Source: an uncultured Gammaproteobacteria bacterium (GTDB lineage: Bacteria > Pseudomonadota > Gammaproteobacteria > JAADHQ01). Taken from it: a stretch of 57,879 nt of DNA. The stretch lies in NCBI GenBank assembly GCA_947258755.1, contig CAMYJO010000015.1, positions 1 to 57,879 on the forward strand, given 5' to 3'. Shown here one piece after another: positions 9,135 through 17,489 of the stretch. The stretch's first letter is position 1. Each line of letters begins with the position of its first letter. The translations under genes were made by a program, and so were the position numbers. A model generated the notes under the pieces. The model was given only the letters and a program-made list of their open reading frames with translations. It ran no database searches and was not told the DNA's origin.

Positions 9135-9154
9135 TTACATGAGTGATTATGTAA
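9135..9154. promoter_or_regulatory. TTACAT-N8-ATGTAA inverted repeat
   Basis: Six-base perfect arms (9135-9140 and 9149-9154) around eight bases, in the divergent region between sulfatase and sulfotransferase. Dyads of this size fit a dimeric regulator, but no protein can be assigned. Confidence 0.3.
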
Positions 9155-9241
9155 AGAATTCTGACATATTACTCATTAATATTAAGGTAATAGGCATGAT
9201 ATTACAGGGCGGCGATTTTGTGAATTGAATTCTAGGATCTG

Positions 9242-9258
9242 ATTGGCTTGAAGCCAAT
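9242..9258. promoter_or_regulatory. 17-bp perfect palindrome ATTGGCTTGAAGCCAAT
   Basis: Eight-base arms around a single G, about 195 bases before the sulfotransferase start and 300 bases before the sulfatase start. It is a good candidate operator. The core CTT-G-AAG resembles the 13-bp palindrome at 1967-1979. Function is inferred from position only. Confidence 0.4.
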
Positions 9259-9453
9259 ATCGATGGCATTTTTTAACAGTGCAAATGTGATTGCAGATGA
9301 GGGCTCTGCAATCATCACTATTCTTGACTAAATTCCTTTCAATAGATTGTTAATTGATGTATATATTCCAGCAATAGATATCAATAAGTACAAAATTTTA
9401 AGTGCTTTTGCATATGGAAATATTTTGTGTATGTCAGTTTAAAGGATTGTTTA

Positions 9454-10353
9454 ATGCAGCAAAATAAAGACCAGGTAGTATTTCTTGTTGGGGCAGGCAG
9501 GTCGGGCACAACATTACTCTATAAAATCTTGTCGTTACATCCGAAACTGGCCTATGTCAGTAATTATGATAATAAATTCCCAAAGTGGTTCCCGTCAGGA
9601 CTGATAGTGAGGTTGTTTAAGCGACATGTGAAGCTGGAAAGAGAAATGTGGTTTAAGAAAGAAGGGAATGCCTACCTGGTTACCAGACGCTGGCTTAAAC
9701 GACTTTTTCCTGCACCTTCAGAAGCTGAAGCTGTGTACAGTCGTTGCGGTCTGCCTTTGCATCCCGAGCAGAGCTATCAGATTACAGATAATGTAAAAAA
9801 GTGTCTTAGCACCAGGTTTAAGCACATACAGGCCTTATCTGGCTGTGATGCAGTGGTTAGCAAGCGTACAGCCAACAACCGGCGTATTCCGTGGTTACAG
9901 CAAGCCATTCCGGATGCACGATACATACACTTGATCCGTGAAGGGCGTGATGTTGCCTATTCACTGTCACAGGTGGCCTGGTGGCCGCATCATGTTACGT
10001 TCTGGGCCGGCTCAACCCCGGCCGAGCTTGAACAGAAGGGCGTTAATCCACTGGAGATTTGTGCAAAAAACTGGGTGGAAGAAGTTAATGGTATAAAGAA
10101 GGGATTAGCGAGTATTGAGAAAGAGAATATACTGGAAATGAGGTATGAAGACCTGCTCAGTCAGCCACTTGATGAACTCAGGAAAATGACTGATTTTATT
10201 GGCTTGACTCAATCATCAGAGTTTGAAGATGCAGTCAACATGCTTGGCCTGAAAAATCGTCCCTCGGCATGGAAAAAAGCATGGACTGACACTGATTTAG
10301 AAGAAGTAACCAAGCATCAGGAAGCCTTATTGAAGGAATTGAATTATCAATAA
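9454..10353 (+). CDS. PAPS-dependent sulfotransferase
   Basis: Cytoplasmic sulfotransferase of about 299 aa that would move sulfate from PAPS to a sugar hydroxyl or amine. The N-terminal P-loop-like 5'-phosphosulfate site FLVGAGRSGTTLLYKIL begins at about residue 10. A 3'-phosphate segment YIHLIREGRDVAYSL lies mid-protein, and RYEDLLSQP follows further on, a common late motif of the Sulfotransfer_3 type. An in-frame GTG occurs at 9427, but the ATG at 9454 has AAAGGA seven bases upstream and starts right before the P-loop region, so it is preferred. The gene is transcribed away from the second sulfatase. Acceptor unknown; probably the local exopolysaccharide. Confidence 0.85.
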   Translation: MQQNKDQVVFLVGAGRSGTTLLYKILSLHPKLAYVSNYDNKFPKWFPSGLIVRLFKRHVKLEREMWFKKEGNAYLVTRRWLKRLFPAPSEAEAVYSRCGLPLHPEQSYQITDNVKKCLSTRFKHIQALSGCDAVVSKRTANNRRIPWLQQAIPDARYIHLIREGRDVAYSLSQVAWWPHHVTFWAGSTPAELEQKGVNPLEICAKNWVEEVNGIKKGLASIEKENILEMRYEDLLSQPLDELRKMTDFIGLTQSSEFEDAVNMLGLKNRPSAWKKAWTDTDLEEVTKHQEALLKELNYQ

Positions 10354-10507
10354 GGGTTAAATTGCCGAGTGGCGGTCTCATAGATCGCTATCGTTCGATC
10401 TGTAATCATCTCCCGGTCGTAGCGGTTGATCTGCCTATTCGTGGTGAGAGCTTTTTCACCGTTGTCGGCGCCATGACTAAAGTGTGCTTTAAGTTTCTCG
10501 CTTGCTT
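10347..10507 (-). pseudogene. Possible 3' remnant of a second glycosyltransferase
   Basis: Just past the stop of the complete glycosyltransferase, a different minus-strand frame stays open for about 52 codons and ends at a TGA overlapping the sulfotransferase stop. Its end reads INRYDREMITDRTIAIYE, which resembles the C-terminal helix of GT4 glycosyltransferases. It has no start of its own. I read it as the tail of a deleted gene whose body was lost when the neighbour was placed here. The evidence is only the look of the peptide. Confidence 0.3.
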
Positions 10508-10509
10508 CA

Positions 10510-11724
10510 CTATTTGGCGACCTTGCTATAAATATCCATTAGTTTTTCGTAATGACTATTCGAGCTGAAATGTTTTTCAATTTTTTCTCTGCCCGCCTTA
10601 CCCATTTCCAGTCTTTTGCTACCCATGTCCCATAGTGATTGTATTTTCTCAGCCAGATCGGTGTGGTCGCCGGATTCGTAAACCAGTCCATCAATACCGT
10701 CATTGATTAACTCAGGAATACCGCCGATTTTAGCACCGACCACAGGTTTACAGAAAGCGAGTGACTCGAGAACGGACATAGGGCAGTTCTCATACCATTT
10801 TGAAGTGATGACAGTAAAGGAGGCGTTAGCGATGAGTTTATTCAGCTCCGCTCCTGTTTTAAAACCCACAAATGAGATGTTATCCAGCTTTTTATCGGCG
10901 GCCAAAGATTTTAGATTGTCTTCATCCGGTCCGGAGCCTGCGATGACGATGGGTATATCACGACACAGTTCTGCAGCACTAATCAAGGTTTCAATCCCTT
11001 TTTCTTCCGAAAGTCTTCCAAAGGATAATATGTAATTTTCATCGATGTTACTGGGAACGTAGTCTGCAGTGTCTATATAATTTGGCAGATAAGTAATCTG
11101 GTCTTCCTGAAAACCAAATTCAATCATTTTTTGTCGATAAAATTGGCTGACAGCGATGTAGTGATCAACGTTCTGGTAATAACCAAGCATATAATGTAGG
11201 TACATTTCAGCAGTGCTGATCAAGCTTTTAACGGTTGAACCTTTATTGCATTTATTGGTGAGGCAGTTATAGAATTTTTTTCCCTTGCATTTTTCGCACA
11301 CGTGCCCATTGGTATACATTTTATAATTAGGACAGATAGGTTTAAGGTCATGCAAGGTCAGAATGATAGGCACATTCTTTTTGCGTAAAGGCCCGAAAAC
11401 GGATGGCGAGATCTGGTGCTGAAATATGTGAAAATGTGCAATATCAGGGGTAAATTTCTCCAGCAGGGCTTTTATTTTTTTTCTGGCATCAAAGGAGAAA
11501 ATTACGGTTGCTGCGGCCCTGAGCTTTGCCGTTGCACTGTCAGTATCATAGTCGACTTCCTCGACAAAAAACTGATTATATTCGCTTTCCAGGTTTTGCT
11601 CACCTTTCATCGAAAATGGAACAACTTTATGGCCATTTGATTCCAGTAATGCCTTTTCACCAAAAAATACTGTTTCACTTCCGCCTTTACGCCAGAAAAA
11701 TTTATTAACCGAAAGAATATTCAT
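10510..11724 (-). CDS. GT4-family glycosyltransferase
   Basis: Cytoplasmic glycosyltransferase (about 404 aa) adding a sugar to the lipid-linked exopolysaccharide repeat unit. The frame could begin at 11787, but the family-typical N-terminus MNILSVNKFFWRKGGSE starts at the ATG at 11724, so that start is chosen although no strong ribosome site is visible. The N-terminal half has a cysteine-rich insert (CEKCKGKKFYNCLTNKC), typical of some GT4 enzymes. The C-terminal half has SFGRLSEEKGIETL, the nucleotide-sugar region PMSVLESLAFCKPVV, and a GGIPELI segment. It is the only complete glycosyltransferase in the window and is convergent with the sulfotransferase. Sugar specificity unknown. Confidence 0.88.
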   Translation of the reverse strand: MNILSVNKFFWRKGGSETVFFGEKALLESNGHKVVPFSMKGEQNLESEYNQFFVEEVDYDTDSATAKLRAAATVIFSFDARKKIKALLEKFTPDIAHFHIFQHQISPSVFGPLRKKNVPIILTLHDLKPICPNYKMYTNGHVCEKCKGKKFYNCLTNKCNKGSTVKSLISTAEMYLHYMLGYYQNVDHYIAVSQFYRQKMIEFGFQEDQITYLPNYIDTADYVPSNIDENYILSFGRLSEEKGIETLISAAELCRDIPIVIAGSGPDEDNLKSLAADKKLDNISFVGFKTGAELNKLIANASFTVITSKWYENCPMSVLESLAFCKPVVGAKIGGIPELINDGIDGLVYESGDHTDLAEKIQSLWDMGSKRLEMGKAGREKIEKHFSSNSHYEKLMDIYSKVAK

Positions 11725-12110
11725 AATTATGCTGGGAGTATGTTGTTTAATTAATTTTGATATTGAAAAACGCAATATAGCATACACACCAACGTGAGCG
11801 TGCTATAAATTGTTTATACTTGGGGATAGACACTGAGGGCAGGTCTGTCCACAACATATCCGCCAAGTCTGCTTCGCTCTGAACAATTTCAGGATTTATA
11901 TTGGATCCAGCAGCAGTGTTGGCCATCCTGCAAATCACCTTGTATGGTATCCTGGTCGCCATCGCATCTAGGAAAGCTGTCGATGGAGTTTGGCTTGTTC
12001 AAAATAGATAACCATGTTTTTCGCTATCATTTAAGTGCAAGCTTGATGCATTTTTTCATAACGGCTGCTGCGGTACCTGTCATCCTGCAATTATTTGGGC
12101 AGTTATGACA

Positions 12111-12188
12111 AGCCCATGGACCTATGCGGCCTGTTTGCTAAGCCAGAGCGCTTAAGGGATTGCACATCCCTGGTATGACCCATGGGCT
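12111..12188. repeat. Inverted repeat AGCCCATGG/CCATGGGCT with inner hairpin
   Basis: Nine-base perfect arms at 12111-12119 and 12180-12188 enclose 60 bases, including a second small hairpin GGGAT-TGCAC-ATCCC at 12156-12170. It could be a structured RNA, a remnant of a small mobile repeat, or chance. No known riboswitch core was recognised in it. Confidence 0.3.
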
Positions 12189-12777
12189 ATTTCCACACTC
12201 TTTGTTCCTGGCTGTCATTCCTCAAAAACATATTTTTTATAATGACATATCAACGATATGCCCTATTTTGGTACATTAATATTTGTGGCACGGGTAGACA
12301 CCTGATGTTAAATATAGGTTAATTATCTGCTATCTTTTTGATTAAAATATAATAATTGTATTTAAGCGAAAAAAACTTGTTAGTGATCTTTTCAATGACC
12401 CGTTAATGAATGCTAAAAGCGACAGGGTATACATAACAATATTAAAATATACAATATTTTTAATGTCGGTAACATTTACACTCGAATAACTCAGCTATTG
12501 AGACACAAGCAAGGCTTCAAATACCTAATATGTATTGTGCTTATGATTCTTGCTCTTGATCGGATTGACAACAAAAGCACAATATTATTTAGGTTTAGGA
12601 CTTTATATTTTCTCAAACCTGTCGATCTACTACCTATGGGCAAACCATCAACTGTCTATTTCTTCAGCAGTGTCTGTTTGAACCTGATTATAGCTAGTAA
12701 AACATATACTTATAAGTTATTTAAGAGTAATTACTTTTAGACATTGTGACTGTGCGTGTGTTGATTGCAGCACTTCT

Positions 12778-12800
12778 AAATGTAATGCGTGATTACATTT
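12778..12800. promoter_or_regulatory. Perfect hairpin/operator 36 bases before the PEP-CTERM-like fragment
   Basis: AAATGTAAT-GCGTG-ATTACATTT: nine-base perfect arms around five bases. It ends 35 bases before the ATG at 12836, so it may be an operator or a 5'-leader stem-loop of the eps transcript. It has no U-tract, so it is not a standard terminator. Confidence 0.45.
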
Positions 12801-12835
12801 CAAATCATAAACTTGGTCTTCGAAGGAAAAAGGCA

Positions 12836-13054
12836 ATGACCTTGAAAAGAGTAAGTCCAATACTGCTCGCACTGGTGCTGATGTCTACTTCTGTGGCTCG
12901 AGCCATTGTGCTGGATTTCACCTATAGCACAGGCAATAATTCAACAACGCAAACATCCCCCGTGGCTTCATTGGAGTTGACCCAGGTCAATAGCGATGTT
13001 CGTTTTGATCTGACTAATTTTGCCACATCGGTTGTTGGCGGAACACCATTGTGA
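12836..13054 (+). pseudogene. Truncated PEP-CTERM-type secreted protein
   Basis: A 72-residue protein with a signal peptide MTLKRVSPILLALVLMSTSV, then a start typical of PEP-CTERM secreted proteins: an LDFTYSTG strand, PVASLELTQV, and VRFDLTNFATSV. In that protein class such a start is followed by 100-200 more residues and a PEP-transmembrane-Arg tail; here the frame stops after VVGGTPL. No PEP-CTERM tail is found in any frame before the next gene, so the 3' part seems deleted. The ATG at 12836 has GAAGGA upstream and is preferred over an upstream in-frame start at 12746. It lies directly before the exosortase operon, where a native substrate would be expected. It could still encode a short secreted peptide. 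Confidence 0.6.
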
Positions 13055-13150
13055 TTGGGATTTGAGCCAATTACTTAAAAAGATTTAATAATATATTGGA
13101 AATGTGGTAAAAATAGTTAATTATAACTTGCCGAAATATAAAAAAATGGA

Positions 13151-14356
13151 ATGAAGATGAAATTACTACATAGATGCATCGCTATTTGTGGTGGGATACT
13201 TATTAGTTTGCCGGTTTTTTCTGCCGAGGGTGACCTGATTACGCCCTATGTGAGCTATGGGGTAAATTATGACAGTAATGTTTTCAGGTTGTCCGGAGAC
13301 AGCGCGGCAATTTCTTTGTTAGGGACAACTGATACGGCGGATACCAGCCAGCATCTTGGGGTGGGCCTGGATAGTACATTAAACTTGAGCCGTCAGGTTA
13401 TAAGCCTGCATGCTGATTTAGCCGGAAATTTTTACAATCAGTTCGATGAGCTTGACCACTCTTCAGGTAACATCAATTTTTTATGGGACTGGAGTTACGG
13501 CGATGCCTGGAAGGGAGAAGTTGGTTATAACTTTTCACAGGGCATCTCAAACTTTGAAGAGCGTGATACTATTTTAAAGGATGAAACAAGTGTAAACGAA
13601 GCTTATTTTACTGCCAATCATTCTTTAACCCCGCGTTGGGCAATGGAAGTAGGTCTCAATGTTGATGATCGTAGGCATGATTTGGCCCAGCAAAAGAAGC
13701 TGAACAGAAAGCAGGCATCGGCCAGTGCTGAATTAAGATATAGTACCCGCCGGTATTCATATGTGGGTTTGTTGGCTACAGTCAGCACAGCAGATTTCCC
13801 TAACAGAGAACTTGTTTCGACAATATTGGTCGATAATTCCTATACAGAAAACGAACTTGGAGTTACGGTAAACTGGGTGACAACAGGAAAATCCAGATTA
13901 AAAGGACGTATTGGGTATACCCGCAGAGACCATGATGAATTTCCTGTGCGTGATTTTTCCGGCGCAACAGGCAAACTGCAGTATATTTGGGAGCCGAAGG
14001 GTAAGTTGAAGATGGATGTGTCCGTGTGGAAGGGACTCAATGCGTATGTAGATTCAACGTCATCATACGTGGATGAGATAGGGCTGGGCGTCAAGCCAAC
14101 CTGGTTACCAACAGCAAAAATAGAAGTGTCTGCAGAGTTCGCCAGAAAACAACGCGAATATAGCGGCGATCCTGGTTTAACATCTTCGATAGTCAGGGAA
14201 GATGATATCTATGTCGCCGGCGTGTCTTTAGCTTACAAACCAAGGAGAAATATCAATACTGCTCTTTCTTACCAGAAAGAAGCCAGGCGATCGAATATTG
14301 GCAATGTGAAGTATGATGTTTACAGTATTTTTGCTTATGTTGATGTGAGATTTTAA
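13151..14356 (+). CDS. epsL: EpsL-like outer-membrane beta-barrel of the exopolysaccharide operon
   Basis: Predicted outer-membrane barrel (401 aa) with signal peptide ending near VFS-AEGDL and many alternating beta strands rich in Tyr, Trp and Asp, ending in the aromatic C-terminal strand YVDVRF typical of barrels. The N-terminal ITPYVSYGVNYDSNVFRL matches the start of EpsL-type proteins, annotated in exosortase-linked exopolysaccharide operons and thought to help export the polymer. A second ATG at 13157 has better spacing to the AATGGA site, so the start may be six bases later. It is the first complete gene of the operon. Confidence 0.75.
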   Translation: MKMKLLHRCIAICGGILISLPVFSAEGDLITPYVSYGVNYDSNVFRLSGDSAAISLLGTTDTADTSQHLGVGLDSTLNLSRQVISLHADLAGNFYNQFDELDHSSGNINFLWDWSYGDAWKGEVGYNFSQGISNFEERDTILKDETSVNEAYFTANHSLTPRWAMEVGLNVDDRRHDLAQQKKLNRKQASASAELRYSTRRYSYVGLLATVSTADFPNRELVSTILVDNSYTENELGVTVNWVTTGKSRLKGRIGYTRRDHDEFPVRDFSGATGKLQYIWEPKGKLKMDVSVWKGLNAYVDSTSSYVDEIGLGVKPTWLPTAKIEVSAEFARKQREYSGDPGLTSSIVREDDIYVAGVSLAYKPRRNINTALSYQKEARRSNIGNVKYDVYSIFAYVDVRF

Positions 14357-14421
14357 ATGGAATTTTTGAGGCAGTATACAATGTTTATTATATTGAGTCG
14401 GCCAGTATATGTGGCGAGAGT

Positions 14422-15333
14422 ATGGTTGACTGCCATATGAGTATTCGATATGGAGCTTTGCAGCTTGTGCTTATAATAATGCTGTTAGGGATAGTATCTT
14501 GTGATAATAATGATGAGCCTAAGCCCAGTGGTCAGGTGGTAGCCAAGGTAGATGGTAACGAAATCACCATACATCAGTTACAATATGAAGTAGGGCAGCA
14601 TAATCTTGGTCAAGTGGTTGATATGGCCGAGGCTTCGAAAAAAATTCTCGAGAATATGATTGATCGGCAATTATTTGCCCAAAAAGCTATCGAGATGAAG
14701 TTGCATCGGACAGCGGATGTTTTAAGGGAAATGGAAAGTTCCAAAAGTAAAATCCTTGCCAAGGCTTACTTGCAAAGATTGTCCAGTACATTAGATAAGC
14801 CAACAGATGCAGAAATTAAAAAGTTTTATGAAGAAAATCCAGAGCGTTTTACAAATCGTAGGATCTTTAAATTTGAACAGTTGTCGGCTAAATCAGATAA
14901 AGATATCCCAGGATTAGAGGATAAAATAAAAAGCGCAGCAGACCTTAAGGAACTGGCTGAGTGGTTCAAAGAAAGCAAGATTGAACACCGGCTCGAGACA
15001 AAAGTTCAGCCGGCTGAAAAATTACCGAAAGACATAGTCAAGCGAATGTTGGCCATGGAAAATGGTCAAGGGGCGTTAATAAAGACGCGAGCAGGTTACA
15101 TCATTATCAGGTTGCTGGCCTTCAAAGAAGAGCCTATTACCCAGGATAAGGCGGGTACCTGGATAAGTGCTGCTTTGACCAGGCAGAAAATGAATGAGTT
15201 AAGTAAGTCAGAAATAGATCAACTTCGTAGTCTGTCAAAGATTACGTATGAAGGTATCTATAAGGTAGACGTAGCGAAGGCTGAAGAAGGGACACCGAAG
15301 GCTGAAGAAGGAGCGCCGAAGGCTGAAAAATAA
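14422..15333 (+). CDS. epsD: EpsD-family peptidyl-prolyl cis-trans isomerase lipoprotein
   Basis: Periplasmic lipoprotein (303 aa) of the SurA/parvulin-like EpsD family, which accompanies exosortase-linked exopolysaccharide operons and probably helps fold export components. The N-terminal hydrophobic segment ends at a lipobox LGIVSC. The sequence VVAKVDGNEITIHQLQYEV is the typical SurA_N start, and a PPIase-like region follows (DIPGLEDKI to GYIIIRLLAF). The C-terminus carries short tandem repeats AEEGTPK, AEEGAPK, AEK. An internal ATG at 14437 would place Cys at residue 22 and may be the true start; the one at 14422 has GAGAG very close. Between EpsL-like and EpsE genes. Confidence 0.78.
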   Translation: MVDCHMSIRYGALQLVLIIMLLGIVSCDNNDEPKPSGQVVAKVDGNEITIHQLQYEVGQHNLGQVVDMAEASKKILENMIDRQLFAQKAIEMKLHRTADVLREMESSKSKILAKAYLQRLSSTLDKPTDAEIKKFYEENPERFTNRRIFKFEQLSAKSDKDIPGLEDKIKSAADLKELAEWFKESKIEHRLETKVQPAEKLPKDIVKRMLAMENGQGALIKTRAGYIIIRLLAFKEEPITQDKAGTWISAALTRQKMNELSKSEIDQLRSLSKITYEGIYKVDVAKAEEGTPKAEEGAPKAEK

Positions 15334-15463
15334 CTGGCGAAAGCCTTAACAAGTAAATTAATTTTCTGTCGTCTATGTCCAACAAGGTTTTTCAGGGTAT
15401 TGCGATACATGAATAAGATTTTTTCTGAATGAGCAACTGTTTTAGTGAAATAAATATTGGAAT

Positions 15464-16294
15464 ATGAATATGAAAACCATAGCGCAAACAAGATATCACT
15501 CCCTGTTAATCTTATTGCTCACATTTTTATGTATGAGCAACGCCATGGCCCAGACTAGTTATCTGGGTAATGGTGATATCGTTAAGATAACGGTTTACGG
15601 GCAATCTGACCTGACGACAATTGCCAGGATAAATCCTCAGGGAAAGATTCGGTTTCCACTTATTGGCGAAGTCGTGTTGGCAGGACTTTCCACCAGGCAA
15701 GCTGAAGTAAAAATAGCAGGGATGTTGCAAACTGGCGGGATTGTAAAAAATCCACAAGTGAATATTTTTCTCGAGCAAAAAAAGCAAACGGTTACCAATA
15801 GTGTCACAATATTGGGCGAAGTAACGAAACCAGGTAAGTACCCGTTAGAGGGCCTGGACTCAGGAGGTATAGAGTCTCTGGTCGACTTGCTAGCCATTGC
15901 TGGCGGTACGAATCCTGCCGCTGCTGATCACCTGATACTGGTGAAAAAGGCCGGTGGCAATGTTAAAAGGAATGTTGACCTGGTTGCCCTGCTTCAATAC
16001 GGGAACTTGTCGCTTAACCACAAGATAGCTGGTGGGGATATAGTGTTCGTTCCCAAGATGGATATGTTTTATATCTATGGAGAGGTGCAACGTCCCGGTC
16101 GATACAGGTTGGAAAGAAATATGACCGTGATGCAGGCTCTGTCAGTAGGAGGAGGTTTGACACCAAGAGGTACAGAAAAGGGCATGGTGTTAAAGCGCAG
16201 CAGTGGCGCGGGTAATGTAAAGACACTGGGTGCCGATTCTTCGGCAATACTGAAGCCAAATGACGTGCTTTATATCAAAGAAAGCCTGTTTTGA
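15464..16294 (+). CDS. epsE: Polysaccharide export outer-membrane protein, Wza/EpsE family
   Basis: Periplasmic/outer-membrane export protein (276 aa) forming the polysaccharide exit channel. Signal peptide ends at AMA-QTSY (about residue 29). A poly-export (PES) domain follows: NGDIVKITVYGQSDLT, INPQGKIRFPLIGEV. Two SLBB-type beta-grasp segments begin at VTILGEVTKPGKYPLEG and IYGEVQRPGRYRLERN. The length fits the EpsE subfamily, which is shorter than Wza and lacks the C-terminal amphipathic helix. An alternative ATG six bases downstream (15470) is better spaced from TTGGA. It lies 130 bases after epsD and 19 bases before epsF. Confidence 0.9.
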   Translation: MNMKTIAQTRYHSLLILLLTFLCMSNAMAQTSYLGNGDIVKITVYGQSDLTTIARINPQGKIRFPLIGEVVLAGLSTRQAEVKIAGMLQTGGIVKNPQVNIFLEQKKQTVTNSVTILGEVTKPGKYPLEGLDSGGIESLVDLLAIAGGTNPAAADHLILVKKAGGNVKRNVDLVALLQYGNLSLNHKIAGGDIVFVPKMDMFYIYGEVQRPGRYRLERNMTVMQALSVGGGLTPRGTEKGMVLKRSSGAGNVKTLGADSSAILKPNDVLYIKESLF

Positions 16295-16313
16295 TTTTAT
16301 CGGGGTAGAGTAA

Positions 16314-17444
16314 ATGAAATTTGAGCAAATCATCCTTGTATTAAAATCACATGTATTCCTGATTTTAATGATTCTAGCGATAACGGTAGGCACCACTTTT
16401 GTTGCTACCAAATTCATCTCAAAACAATACGTGGCAACTACAAGTATTATAGTAGATTTTCAGAACTCAAACCCATTTGAACCCCTGGGTCTGCCTGCAC
16501 AGCTATCTTCCAGTTATATGGCAACGCAGACTGATATTATCAAGAGTCGTAATGTTGCATTAAAAGTTGTTGAAAAGCTGGATCTTGCCTCTAGCACTTC
16601 GTTGCGGAATTGGTATCTTATTGAAACAGGAGGTGCAGGGAGTTATAAAGACTTTTTGGCTGAAGATATGATATCAAATTTGACCGTCGAGCCGGCACGA
16701 GAAAGTCGCGTTATTAAAATCAGCTACAAGTCAGGTAACCCAAAGTTTTCTGTGCAGGCGGCTGATGCTTTTGCAAATGCTTATATTGATACCACGCTTG
16801 AATTACTCATGGGGCCGGCACGCAGGAATGCAGCATGGTTTGATGAGCAGTTGAAAAAGCTAAGGTCAGATTTAGAGACATCACAGTCAAGACTGACATC
16901 TTATCAGCAGGAAAAGGGCATTATCGCGATAGATGAGCGCCTGGACACAGAAACAAGAAGATTGAATGAGCTTTCTACACAATTCGTCAGTGCGCAGGCA
17001 GAAGCATTTGATGTTAAATCAAGGCAGTTGGGACAGAATCATCCGGAATACAAACGTGCAATAAAGCGAGAGTCTTCATTGAAGGCGTCGTTAAACAGAC
17101 AGAAACGTAAATTGCTTGAAGTAAAGAAACAACGTGATGAATTAGGTGTGTTAGCCAGGGAGGTGGATAATGCTCAACTGAGTTATGATACTGCCTTGCA
17201 GCGATACAACAAAAGTAACATGGAAAGCCAGTTCAATCAGACGAATATTTCTATACTTAATAAGGCGGTTGAGCCGGTTAAGCATGTCAGTCCTATCCTG
17301 ACACTGAATCTTGCCATTGCCGTTATTTTGGGTTTGTTTCTGGGTATAGCAATAGCCTTTATTATAGAGCTCTTGAATCAAAAGATTAGAGTGGATGATG
17401 ATTTATTGCAAGTACTTGGCGTCCCGGTGTTGGCGAAAATATAG
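16314..17444 (+). CDS. epsF: Chain-length determinant (Wzz-like), EpsF family
   Basis: Inner-membrane polysaccharide co-polymerase (376 aa) that sets polymer length and links polymerase to export. A Wzz N-terminal transmembrane helix (about residues 13-32) is followed by a periplasmic domain with long coiled-coil stretches (about 170-310, e.g. LKKLRSDLETSQSRL). A second transmembrane helix lies near 333-355 (LNLAIAVILGLFLGIAIAF). Only a short cytoplasmic tail follows, as the kinase is the separate next gene. Operon order epsE-epsF-epsG is conserved in exosortase exopolysaccharide loci. Confidence 0.9.
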   Translation: MKFEQIILVLKSHVFLILMILAITVGTTFVATKFISKQYVATTSIIVDFQNSNPFEPLGLPAQLSSSYMATQTDIIKSRNVALKVVEKLDLASSTSLRNWYLIETGGAGSYKDFLAEDMISNLTVEPARESRVIKISYKSGNPKFSVQAADAFANAYIDTTLELLMGPARRNAAWFDEQLKKLRSDLETSQSRLTSYQQEKGIIAIDERLDTETRRLNELSTQFVSAQAEAFDVKSRQLGQNHPEYKRAIKRESSLKASLNRQKRKLLEVKKQRDELGVLAREVDNAQLSYDTALQRYNKSNMESQFNQTNISILNKAVEPVKHVSPILTLNLAIAVILGLFLGIAIAFIIELLNQKIRVDDDLLQVLGVPVLAKI

Positions 17445-17489
17445 TTTTATTTCCTTTGTTTAAATAGAAGTGATCGTGTGTAAAAAATT

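Larger units (their letters stand above)
8941..9453. other. Divergent intergenic region, AT-rich, with palindromes
   Basis: About 510 bases between the divergent second sulfatase and sulfotransferase genes. No plausible coding frame is seen. It should hold promoters for both directions. Two palindromes are visible: TTACAT-N8-ATGTAA at 9135-9154 and a 17-base perfect palindrome at 9242-9258. No clear -35/-10 pair could be chosen in such AT-rich DNA. Confidence 0.6.
11725..12835. other. 1.1-kb gene-poor AT-rich region with inverted repeats
   Basis: No convincing coding region lies between the glycosyltransferase start and the PEP-CTERM-like fragment. Two open frames of 71-80 codons (11747-11962 minus, 12498-12740 plus) have unconvincing composition and no family resemblance. 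Visible structure includes a long-range inverted repeat at 12111-12188, an AT palindrome near 12441-12464, and a perfect hairpin at 12778-12800. It probably holds the eps operon promoter and may be a scar of gene loss. Confidence 0.6.

Noticed and set aside
11747-11962. 71-codon minus-strand frame upstream of the glycosyltransferase
   Set aside because: No family resemblance, no ribosome site, and it runs into the glycosyltransferase gene's leader in another frame.
12286-12301. TGGCACG resembling the -24 half of a sigma-54 promoter, sought because PEP-CTERM genes are often sigma-54 driven
   Set aside because: No TTGC element at the required spacing, and it is over 500 bases from the gene.
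12498-12740. 80-codon plus-strand frame in the AT-rich gap
   Set aside because: Composition typical of random AT-rich DNA, no ribosome site or recognisable domain.
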